From assembly GCA_963573315.1 (NCBI GenBank), contig OY752144.1:2412501-2476500 (forward strand): DNA of 64,000 bases. The letters are read 5' to 3'. How positions within the stretch are numbered: the stretch's first letter is position 1; each line of letters begins with the position of its first letter. This DNA is from Entomortierella parvispora. Lineage: Eukaryota; Mortierellomycota; Mortierellomycetes; Mortierellales; Mortierellaceae. Shown here piece after piece: positions 45,048 through 53,895 of this stretch. The notes below the pieces were generated by a model. The model was not told where the DNA came from. It was given only the letters and a program-made list of their open reading frames with translations, and did not search any database. A program made the translations under genes and the position numbers.

Positions 45048-46442
45048 CTACGATCCACGGTCTAGCCACGCTGCCTGGTCTGTCTCTCCATGCTTCAATC
45101 GCCATCTCCTCTTTGGTATCCTTTCCATCCCCGTAGCGCTGGCTGTCGCGGCTTCCTCCATTGCTTTCAATGCTTTCGCTCGTTTCTTCTTAGAGCCTTT
45201 CAACACTACTCCTTGTACGGTCACAGACTGCCCTTGTGGTAACCGCGTCGCCGATCCATTGTCCTTTCTACCGTCGCGACCATCCGCAAAATAGACTGCC
45301 ATTTCAGCGTTCAAACTCACTTTTTTCCGCTTCTTCTTTTTCCGCGTACCCTCTTTCCTTTGCGAATCTTCCTCTTTTCTCGGTGTATTTTCCAGCATCT
45401 CACAATCCTCCTGTGCCATTGGAGGTAGATCCACTCTCATTCCTGTGAACGAATCGGACGGCGTCTCCTGTTTTCCTTTCCGATTTTTTCTTTTTTTGTT
45501 ACTCAGGTTCAAGAAGGACCGAAGGCTCGTGCTATCATCAGTCACTTTTCCCCCCATACCCTTTGTATCCTGTATCCACCAGCCTCCGTTCGCGACATTT
45601 TTGTCCTGAACCTCAATCCTAGCCTCAAACAAAGGCCCCTCAAACTCGGTGCTTGAAGCGTCAAACGGCGATGTTCGCATGTAGGCACTAACATTATCCT
45701 GGTAGAGTAGTCGAGTCAAGTAATCCCGAACTTTGAGCAGTTCTCTATCCACCCCCCCGTTTCGAGCATCCTCATCATAGTCTGGAAGGATGATGCTGTT
45801 GTATGGCTGTAGTTGGGTTTTGTGGATCGAATCGTCAATCATGATGGTATTCGTTTGATCAAATCGTACCGCATACTTGTGTCGTTCACGTTTCTTTTTG
45901 AAAAGGTCCGGCGCCTTCCAGGCTTTGATTCTTTCATTCTCGGCAACCTCCCAGACGAAATCCAGATCTTTGAGCGTCAGAACCTTGCGCTTGAAATCCA
46001 GTGGACTCAACCGCAAATCCTCTCTTGACCAGATGCGGTCCAAACTCTTTCTTGATCCTGCAGGAAACTCTGAGATCAGTTTCTCGACGGTGCGTCTTTG
46101 GGCGCTGGACCAGACCATGACTCGGAAATTTTGAAGGAGAAATCGTAAAAACGCATGGAGATGGGGTCGTCGGGTGACTCTTTTCCAACTGTCACGGTTC
46201 ACCATGGTGCCGTTTAAATCCAAGATGACGAGCTGCACTTGAGGCCGGGGTGTGGTCACAGGTTCCTTCTGGGCGAGCTCGAGGTATTCCGGATGTATGG
46301 GTCGAATCCCGGACGTCGGATAGTATGTTTTGCTGGGCTCGTCATAAAAGACGGGGCGTCGAGGCGGGTTTCCTTCAGAAGGAGCCCTGTCTTCCGTGTC
46401 CATGTCGACAGAGTACTCTTGATGCGGTGTCTGAGCGGGCAT
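45048..46442 (-). CDS. FCP1/NIF-type HAD-domain protein
   Basis: This intronless frame encodes 464 residues from the ATG at 46442. The HAD domain (~68-290) has motif I ILDLNGTMV (D75, N77), motif II VMVWSSA, and motif III-IV TNTIMIDDSIHKTQLQPYNSIIL, all characteristic of FCP1/SCP/NIF phosphatases. The second Asp of DxDGT, the general acid in Fcp1, is Asn here. The C-terminal ~170 residues are Lys/Arg-rich with several KKRK-type patches, suggesting nuclear or nucleolar localisation. An upstream extension of the frame lacks an ATG in a good context, so I use 46442. It may be a slow phosphatase or a pseudo-enzyme. Confidence 0.88.
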   Translation of the reverse strand: MPAQTPHQEYSVDMDTEDRAPSEGNPPRRPVFYDEPSKTYYPTSGIRPIHPEYLELAQKEPVTTPRPQVQLVILDLNGTMVNRDSWKRVTRRPHLHAFLRFLLQNFRVMVWSSAQRRTVEKLISEFPAGSRKSLDRIWSREDLRLSPLDFKRKVLTLKDLDFVWEVAENERIKAWKAPDLFKKKRERHKYAVRFDQTNTIMIDDSIHKTQLQPYNSIILPDYDEDARNGGVDRELLKVRDYLTRLLYQDNVSAYMRTSPFDASSTEFEGPLFEARIEVQDKNVANGGWWIQDTKGMGGKVTDDSTSLRSFLNLSNKKRKNRKGKQETPSDSFTGMRVDLPPMAQEDCEMLENTPRKEEDSQRKEGTRKKKKRKKVSLNAEMAVYFADGRDGRKDNGSATRLPQGQSVTVQGVVLKGSKKKRAKALKAMEEAATASATGMERIPKRRWRLKHGETDQAAWLDRGS

Positions 46443-47450
46443 GTCCCGATGGCGAAGCTGGTGGAGAGTGAACGATGGGTTGGCTTTTTTTTTTTTGTGA
46501 AGAGAGAAGTCACGACACGTGATTGAAATCGATCTACTGTACATATGTAAGAGACCAAGACGCGAGAGGAGAGTCCTCGGCGATCTCTTGCTGTGTGTAT
46601 CTCAAACTGAAGAATGAAATAACATCAACGGCCAGTCTTAAGGTCACCAAGAAAAGCAGAACAACTTCGAGGCATCGAACTTTACCGAAAACCATTGGTG
46701 TCAAAGACACTTGGAAGACGCTAACAGCGTTCAGCTTGTGTTGTGTGTGTGTGTGTGTGTGTGTGTGTGACTGTTGGCGGATGAGGAGGGAGAGCTTCCT
46801 CAAGATGATGGGCGATCACCTGCATTGGACATCTCTTTGACAACTCGTTGATCCCCCCTCAGGCGACACCCGTCTTGGCCCCGCCGTCCCTCTCTCCCTT
46901 TGTTCTTCTGTGCTTCTATCTCTCTTGCAGCTTGCTGTGTGATTTTGTTGCGGACGCTTGTTGCTTGCCCCTGAATCCAATCAGTGTTGTTGTTTTTTCC
47001 TTGTCTTGTCCTGCCCTTCCGTCGCTGCCCACCAACCCCTGCCAACTGTCGCATGGCCCAAGTTGTGCCTGACCATTTCCGCCCCTTGCTTGCGTTTGTT
47101 ATCGTTCTCTGCCCTGCAATTGCTCACCTGCTCAGTCTTGCGATCTGCTGAGCGTCTGGTTGCAGCACTTTTGTCCTCCTGAATGATGAAATCCTTGTCA
47201 GCACAAAAAACAACTGAGCACACCCCATAAACCCATAAACCCGGGCTGCCTCCACATCTTTTTTTTCTTATTACGCCCAGACCTTTGCGTTCCTTTCCTT
47301 CTTTTCCTTTGTTCTTCTTCTTGCCCAACCCCTCACTTGTCCTGGACTGCAGCTATCCACGGCACCACCCAATCTACTCGAAACGACCCCTCACTACCTC
47401 ACTACAGCACTTTGACCTTGCATCACGCAGGACCAGACAAGGCCACAACG
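46443..47450. other. Divergent intergenic region with a TG microsatellite
   Basis: About 1 kb between divergent start codons. It contains an A/T run at 46485, a (TG)n tract at 46742-46769 and C/T-rich sequence before the next gene. No gene is called. Confidence 0.5.
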
Positions 47451-49487
47451 ATGTCTTCCACTCCACAATCGCAAGAATATCAACAGCAACAAAGGCCCGC
47501 TCGACACCAGCCGGTCAAGATCCACTCCATCATCACTTCTTCCCACACTGGCTCGAACTTGTCCAGGATCTCTCCCCCGTCTTCATTTTCAGCTTCGACT
47601 GACAACTTTTTTGCCTCGTCTCCCATGACTGCATCGTGCTCTCCCCCACCTACCGCCTCTCCAATTTATACCCACGCCCAAGACAGCACCGCTAGCAGCA
47701 GCAGCAGCAGCAGTAGCACCGGTTATCCCCCCTCCGCATTCGAGAATCGTCGTCGAAGAGTCCGGGCAGATTCGACAGCCGCCCGCGAGGCCATGGAGTC
47801 GGCGATCCAGGCCCGATTGGATCTGATTACGGCACGGTTAGATTCTTTCAATCATCAGTCGCATGAACTCTATACTCGAACGCAAGCCCTGGCCAAGGAG
47901 TTTACAGAGAAATCGAAACGCATGTACAGGGTTGAGGATCATTTATTGAGGATCCAGGGGAAGCCCGGATTGTCAGAGAGTTTTATTGAGCATGGCGGGT
48001 CGATGAGTCGAAGGAGACTGACAAACGATCTGGAGGAGCTTTCGATGGGGGTCAGGACCCTGAAAAAGAAGTTTCAGGTCGCGGGGTCGGTCGTAGCCAC
48101 GGTCGGATGGTGGCAACACTTGAAAGAGATGAAGGAGCAAACCCTGACCGTGCCTGCTGTAGGAAGCGACGGTCATCGACAGGATCCTCGCCTACCAATG
48201 ACTTTATCGGTCGATCAAGAACTAGAATACTCCTCGTCATCACCAACATCATCGCCATTGTCTTTTACAACGGGCGAGATGCCCTACCCAGAGTCGCCGC
48301 CTCTAGGTCGCTCGCTTTCTCAGAAGAAGGAGGGTCGATCGCTGCAAAACATCTTTATTGCAAACGAAGAGAGTCTCTCCAAGTCACCAACAGCCTCGCA
48401 GCCGTTCATGGGCTTGAGATCACCTCCATTGACGCCCAAAGGTCCGCTTGCGGGCTCGTCTTTATCCTCGTTACAGGAAAGCCAGTTCAGTTCGCATCAC
48501 CATCACAAGTCCAGACCACTGTCGATCATTCCTGACTTGGACGAGACGTCCCTAGCCTCCATGTCCCTATCCAGCGTTGACTTTCCTGAGATGACTGTCG
48601 TCCCGAGTACCGTGAACACTACGACTGTGATGATGGCCGAGATGCCGCCCTCGTTTCCTTTGATCGACGATGCCCTTCTGGAAAAGTTGACGCCCAGCCA
48701 TGCTGACTCTGAGCAAGGATTGAACGAGAGCAATCGGCGCACAGAGGAAGAAGAGGAAGGATCTGCATTATCCCCCACTTCAACGCCGCCAATCCTGGAC
48801 ATGTTTTCGCCAATGGCAGCTGCAAGTGAGCAGCAGCCGCAGGTAGATTCAGATGAAAAGACTGAGCGAGAGATCGATGACGATGACTGGGAGGCGGTCG
48901 AGAACGAGCCAGAGGTAGAGGACGAACAATCACCATCGCCCGTTCAAGCCACCTCTGCTGCTGCCACAGCCCCTGTCAACTCTTCGCTGGAGAGTCGGGA
49001 TGATGGATTCTCGCAGGAGACTAAAGCCTTGGCCGAAATCGACGAGGCAGAACCGAGCGCAGAACCGAGCGCAGTCAACATAGCGACAGGAAAGGACGGC
49101 GCCTCTACGACCGCCGAGAATGAAGTCTGTCGGACCAGCCTCGTCAATAATGGCGCTGACGAAGATAGGGCTCCAGAAGGAATGGACGGTTGGGTGCAAG
49201 CATTGTGGCGGTTCTTGATCCGCGCCGAATACTTTTTCTTGGGCACGGCTGTGCTTGGAGCATTCATGCCCGAAAATTGGTACGCCCTCTGCGCCGGTTT
49301 CTTCTCTGCGGTGGTGTACGGAGTATTGGTGATTCGATACAGGTTCTTGGTGTCTGCTAGCTCGACTTATAGTGCTCAGCCAGTCGAAGACGGTAGTGTT
49401 GATCGTCGACATGGGCCAGTGCCTCCACAGCCACCAAAGGGAAATGTTCGTAGGAGACGCGTCCAACCTGGCGCTCGGTCTCCGTAA
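47451..49487 (+). CDS. Unknown coiled-coil protein with C-terminal membrane anchor
   Basis: This intronless frame encodes 678 residues from the first in-frame ATG. The N-terminal ~105 residues are Ser/Pro/Gln-rich with a Ser run encoded by AGC repeats. Residues ~110-225 form an Arg/Glu-rich helical region (AIQARLDLITARLDSF … DLEELSMGVRTLKKKF) that looks like a coiled coil. A long acidic Ser/Thr/Pro region follows. A conserved-looking end, DGWVQALWRFLIRAEYFFLG…AFMPENWYALCAGFFSAVVYG, gives two closely spaced membrane helices, and the tail is basic. I do not recognise the family. A tail-anchored membrane tether or organelle-contact protein would fit the layout. Confidence 0.85.
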   Translation: MSSTPQSQEYQQQQRPARHQPVKIHSIITSSHTGSNLSRISPPSSFSASTDNFFASSPMTASCSPPPTASPIYTHAQDSTASSSSSSSSTGYPPSAFENRRRRVRADSTAAREAMESAIQARLDLITARLDSFNHQSHELYTRTQALAKEFTEKSKRMYRVEDHLLRIQGKPGLSESFIEHGGSMSRRRLTNDLEELSMGVRTLKKKFQVAGSVVATVGWWQHLKEMKEQTLTVPAVGSDGHRQDPRLPMTLSVDQELEYSSSSPTSSPLSFTTGEMPYPESPPLGRSLSQKKEGRSLQNIFIANEESLSKSPTASQPFMGLRSPPLTPKGPLAGSSLSSLQESQFSSHHHHKSRPLSIIPDLDETSLASMSLSSVDFPEMTVVPSTVNTTTVMMAEMPPSFPLIDDALLEKLTPSHADSEQGLNESNRRTEEEEEGSALSPTSTPPILDMFSPMAAASEQQPQVDSDEKTEREIDDDDWEAVENEPEVEDEQSPSPVQATSAAATAPVNSSLESRDDGFSQETKALAEIDEAEPSAEPSAVNIATGKDGASTTAENEVCRTSLVNNGADEDRAPEGMDGWVQALWRFLIRAEYFFLGTAVLGAFMPENWYALCAGFFSAVVYGVLVIRYRFLVSASSTYSAQPVEDGSVDRRHGPVPPQPPKGNVRRRRVQPGARSP

Positions 49488-50655
49488 TTGGCTCGCTACT
49501 ATGAAATGAAACTAACGCAATAATAATGTGCCTCATGTGCCTCCAATGAAGAAAATAAATTGTGGCGAGTGAATTTTCTTGAGGACGAAGTACTGCAATC
49601 CATTTGTCTGACATCATCATTTGATATGGAGTGGGAAAACCAACAAAGAGCGAGTGAGGAGGTGATCTTGGTCACAGGGGACCCCCGGGTTCACCGGGTT
49701 CACCCCGTCATCTCGGGCTCGAGTTTAAGCAGTCATTAAAAGAGAAGAAGGAGAGAAAGACCGGAAAAGACCTCACTGAGACTTTCGGGACAGTGGAACC
49801 CCTTTTCTCCAGAAATTTTCTTGCTCGTCCGTTGGTTTCTCCGTTGGGATTGGCTGCCATGGGCCAGATGGGCTTTGGGTGGTCCGGCTGTTGGCCCGGT
49901 GTGTGCATTTTTTTATCTGCTTTTTTTGCTCTGCTGGTTTTCGCGCGCAGATCGACTACAGGATTTGTTACTGCAATAAGGATTATCCTTGGTGGTTGGC
50001 GGTGCAGGCGATGATACAACGAACAACCACAGCCAAGCCCAATGCGAGTGCAAGGAACAAGCCTGGGCGACGACGTTGTGACATGGTCTTCTCTCCCCTT
50101 TTCCTGCCCCCTTCTCTCCACATACGCCGCCCGCAGGACCTCACGCCTCCCCCCTACACCTGCATCGGCCACGAATGGTTGCCACTGTGACCAGCGTCAT
50201 TTTCTCCGTCTCCTTTCTCTGGCAGTTAATTTCCCGGCCAGCCTGTTAAATATATCTTTTCTCAGCGCGCGGCTCAAGTTCATCTTTTTTCTTCTCTTTC
50301 CTCTCTACTCTCCCTCACCTGTCCCACCCTGCTGTTCTCGACTGACGCTCTTCTCTGTGCATCTCGGTATTACATTGCTCAATCGCTCTTTTCTGCTCGA
50401 GCTCGCATTCATTTTACATTCGTCCACCCACCCACCCTCCCATCCTCTCCTTTCTTCATTTCATTCGTTCCTCTCTTGTGTCAATCCTCTTGCTACCCTT
50501 CCTGCCTGCTTTACTCGTAACACAACAAAACATTGGCTCCACACCTACGCAACCCTCTTTCCGTATCCAATTGCTCTTTGCTTGATCGAAACAGTCCCTT
50601 GGTCTCGAGACAGCACCACACACACAAAAACACCCACACACCCTGCGCCGGCATC
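49488..50655. other. Intergenic upstream of the yapsin-like gene
   Basis: A tandem GGGTTCACC pair at 49688-49706 is followed by unremarkable sequence, then a C/T-rich promoter from 50180. A 33-codon hydrophobic frame on the minus strand (49983-50084) is too short to call. Confidence 0.5.
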
Positions 50656-51987
50656 ATGACTAGGAAGTTGACCACAGCAAGATCCACAGGATTCCGCAGT
50701 TTGACCTGCCTCCTTGCCCTCGCCGCCTCGACCTCAATGCTGAACGTTTCCTCTGGTGCTTTTGAAATCCTGGTTTCGAAGCCAACAGTCCAAACAGCCT
50801 CCTCGGCCACCAGCAATCTCACTCACATCTTTCAATCCAAATATCTGGGCAACTCGATCGTGTCCAACGCCGCGAACCTGGGCTACGTGGGTCAGATCGA
50901 GCTCGGCAACCCCCCACAATCCTTCCAGGTTGTGTTTGACACAGGCAGTGATATGATTGTGATCACCTCGAACGAATGTCAAGGCTCGACTTGCAACAGC
51001 ATGGCCCATTATACCTGTACTTCCTGCACAAAGACGGCGTATTCTTACAACATCACCTACGGCGACGGCACCTGGGGAGCAGGACCCATTGTGGAAGATC
51101 AGGTCGCGATTGGTGGATTGGTGATTCAGAACCAGCAAATCTTGGACGTCACAAGGAGCGCTCTCGACTTGTCGTCCTATGGACAGGGTGTTGCGGGCTT
51201 GGTCGGATTGATGCCCACGACTCCCGTCGCCAATGCTGTGACACCCCTGACGACGATTTACCAGGCCAAGCTCTTGGATCAGAACCTGTTCTCAGTGTAC
51301 TTGACGTCTTCCTTGAATCCAAACCAAGGAGGTTCTTTCTTGTTCGGAGGGATTGATACCACAAAGTTTAAGGGCTCTCTGAACCAGGTGCCTATCTCAA
51401 CAAGCGCCTCGGCCACCAAGGGCATGTGGTATCTGGATGGCGATGCCGCCTACGTCGGAAGTGTGCCCATTGCAGGCTACACAAAGGCTCCTTGGTTGTT
51501 TGACACTGGCACGTCCTTTATCGCCGTGCCTTCTTCTTTTGCCCAGACGTTCCATGCCGGCATCCCCGGCGCTGTGTTCTCCTCGGCAGATCAGGTCTAC
51601 ACGGTGCCTTGCACGGGCACGACCACTTTCGGCGTCTCGTTCAACAATGTCACTTACACTGTGCCATACACGGATTTTATCGCCCAGAATCAAGGAACGT
51701 GTGTATCTATGGTGATGCCGTTGGGCGACTATGAAATGTATATTTTGGGAGACCCATTCTTGAGACAGGTCTATGCCGTTTATGACTTCACCCCTGGTGC
51801 AGTCCAAATTGGATTGGCCGAAGTAGATCCCTCGAGCACGTCGCTTGGAAACGAGGGCTTGTCAGGAAGCCCCGTCCCTGGCGGACCAACCATTACACCT
51901 GTCAGTGGTGCAACGACATCGTCCGCCACCAAGGCCTTGACGGGACTCGCAGTGTTGTCTTCTATGGTTCTGGCCTTCATGGCTTAA
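50656..51987 (+). CDS. Yapsin-like aspartic protease, probably GPI-anchored
   Basis: This intronless frame encodes 443 residues. A signal sequence ends near residue 35. The two catalytic motifs are VVFDTGSDM (Asp 95) and LFDTGTSF (Asp 283). The flap region is ITYGDGTWGAGP. The fold ends with MYILGDPFLRQVYAVYDFTPGAVQIGLA. After a Ser/Thr/Gly/Pro-rich linker, the protein ends in a hydrophobic segment (ALTGLAVLSSMVLAFMA) with no basic tail, the pattern of a GPI-attachment signal. This suits a cell-surface protease acting on wall or secreted proteins. There is almost no propeptide, and it is clearly distinct from the vacuolar-type enzyme at 42885-44686. Confidence 0.92.
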   Translation: MTRKLTTARSTGFRSLTCLLALAASTSMLNVSSGAFEILVSKPTVQTASSATSNLTHIFQSKYLGNSIVSNAANLGYVGQIELGNPPQSFQVVFDTGSDMIVITSNECQGSTCNSMAHYTCTSCTKTAYSYNITYGDGTWGAGPIVEDQVAIGGLVIQNQQILDVTRSALDLSSYGQGVAGLVGLMPTTPVANAVTPLTTIYQAKLLDQNLFSVYLTSSLNPNQGGSFLFGGIDTTKFKGSLNQVPISTSASATKGMWYLDGDAAYVGSVPIAGYTKAPWLFDTGTSFIAVPSSFAQTFHAGIPGAVFSSADQVYTVPCTGTTTFGVSFNNVTYTVPYTDFIAQNQGTCVSMVMPLGDYEMYILGDPFLRQVYAVYDFTPGAVQIGLAEVDPSSTSLGNEGLSGSPVPGGPTITPVSGATTSSATKALTGLAVLSSMVLAFMA

Positions 51988-52619
51988 ATCTCACCCTGCT
52001 ATTTATTTTTTTTTTGGTCTAAAAAACTCCTACTCATAAAAGCCATGACATGAATTCGTAATAGCAAAAGCCCACAGCGAGGGAGGGGGGGGGGAATGAG
52101 GGAATCCTCTCGATCTGACGCGGGAGGAGGATGTCAGCCCAAGAATTTGGGTCCTTCAGCAGTTCATTCCTCGAGCCTGAACCCCTGGCGTCTTCTCTTC
52201 ATTTGGTGTATTTGGTGTATTCTTTTTCTGCAACAGGCAGATGATTAGTTGATTCTCGATCTCCCTCCTTTCCAAGGTCCCGCCCCTTTAATGGACAGAA
52301 CACGAGACTGCTATGTGCTTGTGCTAGTCTGTGAGCGTGTGCGCGTGAACGCGTGTGATATTCGGTCAGCCTCCATATCTATAGTGCCCCCTTGCTTCTG
52401 TTACTATTCTGTACCCTTTTCTCACTACCAAAGCTCAAGGCCTCGTGTGGTGCAAACGACGAATGAAAGGCTGAAGACGGCCAGGCAAGCTGTGTGGAGC
52501 AACCCAGTGACAACCCCTATACCTGAAGGAGATTTGCGGTGTGCATCTTTGACCCTAAAAACAAGGCTTCTCGTTGCCTTGGAGCGATTCCCTAGAGATT
52601 CTGTTTCTGCGCTGAGGGA
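51988..52619. other. Intergenic after the yapsin-like gene
   Basis: Contains a G-rich run near 52081-52094 and a duplicated TTTGGTGTA near 52203-52218. No coding signal before the pseudogene. Confidence 0.5.
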
Positions 52620-53552
52620 CTGCTATGCAAGGATCTAATACTTCAAAGCAGACTCAGAGGATCCTCTTCCTGGCGAGAACTGCACGATTGGATGTATTGC
52701 CCCCAACGGATCAAGTTCCTGCAATACCAGCCATGGATCCATGTGCCTGCACCACCAAAGGTATGGTTTGCGGCCGATTCTTCAAAGAGCAGTGTGGATT
52801 CGACGCCGAGCTTCAGTATGAGTGCGCCGAGGTCGGCAAAGACTCGATCCCAGGTGAAGAATGCCAACAAGGATACCTTGTCACTCAACCCGGTAACTCC
52901 TGTGATGATGCCGAACCCGATTGTTCATGTCCTGTCCAAGGCGATCTCTTTGGAAGTATCTGGGTACACGTTTTTGCCTTTGATCCCATAGCCGATCAAG
53001 AGCATCATTGCGCCGTTAGTGCCGACCGTGAAAGGCTACAAGGATCAGATTTTTGGGGCCTTCAACAACGCGGGATCTATTTTGGCAATTTTTGTCCTCG
53101 TCGTTGAAACAGATGGATGGTATCCTCAAAAAGTATTCAGACCAGCTCGTGAGTGCGGGCATTCCTCAGAAAACCTCTTGCTTTGGTGAGTGGGGCCTTG
53201 AGCGGCGTGGCATATGTCGTGCAGCCGGCAGTGGATTGTGTCAAGGCACCCAAAAATTACGCTGGCCTGTTGTCGGCGTTGGGTTATGTCATCAAATTGG
53301 CGATTCCGTTGGTGAAGGACCGGCTGACGAATATTCTGCCGAAAGTCTTGAATCCAATTGCGGACCCTGGCGACGAAGGTCGCGAATGGCTTGATTGCAG
53401 GCTCGCCCCAGGGTATTGCTGATGCCCAGCAGGTCCCCGGTCACTACTTCCAGACTTTTGCCTCGCTCTTGCCGGGCGCCAAGCTTCCATGGGATATTTT
53501 GCAATACGTGATGGACCACGCCTCGTCGTGCCGAGGAAAGGATGAAAAATGA
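52620..53552 (+). pseudogene. Frameshifted Cys-rich secreted-type protein gene
   Basis: Protein-like sequence continues across changing frames. One frame gives PGENCTIGC…SSSC to about 52738. The next gives DPCACTTKGMVCGRFF … ECAEVGKDSIPGEEC … DDAEPDCSC. The two read as successive Cys-rich repeat units broken by a shift. Downstream, PTVKGYKDQIFGAFNNAG, KQMDGILKKYSDQLVSAGIPQK, SGALSGVAYVVQPAVDCVKA and ATKVANGLIAGSPQGIADAQ follow one another in different frames (breaks near 53100, 53185 and 53370), ending at 53552. No GT-AG arrangement I tried repairs all breaks. Similar Cys-rich repeat proteins are common secreted proteins in Mortierella-like fungi. Multiple sequencing errors are the alternative. 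Confidence 0.6.
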
Positions 53553-53895
53553 AAAATGAAAAATGAAAAAATAAAAGATATATTAATTATTAATAAATTA
53601 AAAATAAAATAATCAAGGTTCTCAATTTTTACTCGGGGTGCCTCTCTATGTCTTTTAGAGAACATCCATTCAGCAGTTTTGTCCATCCTCCACAACCATC
53701 TACATCATCATCCGCTTCATCTGTCTGTCCGACTTCTCTCCTTCTCTCCCTCCCTCCCTCTGGCAGGGAACAAAACAAAATAAAAGCAAAACTCCCCCCT
53801 CACTCCCCTCTCCTCTCCTCTCCATATCCCTTCACCCTTGACACCCCTCCCGTCCCCATCCTCGACTGCTCCAGTGCTCGGTCCAGAGTCCAGCC
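53553..53895. other. Promoter of the DYRK kinase gene
   Basis: Starts with AAAAATG tandem repeats (53545-53572) and AT-rich sequence, then a long C/T-rich leader before the kinase ATG. Confidence 0.5.

Noticed and set aside
47220-47245. Telomere-like ATAAACCC repeats
   Set aside because: Only two imperfect units in an internal promoter; not a telomeric array.
49708-50172. 154-codon minus-strand frame and a 33-codon hydrophobic peptide (49983-50084)
   Set aside because: A short stretch loosely recalled RAMP4/SERP1 proteins, but the hydrophobic segment is on the wrong side and no splice path gives a complete protein.
52625-53107. 160-codon frame as an intact gene
   Set aside because: Its last third departs from the protein-like frame, and its Cys-rich repeats continue in other frames; better explained as part of a pseudogene.
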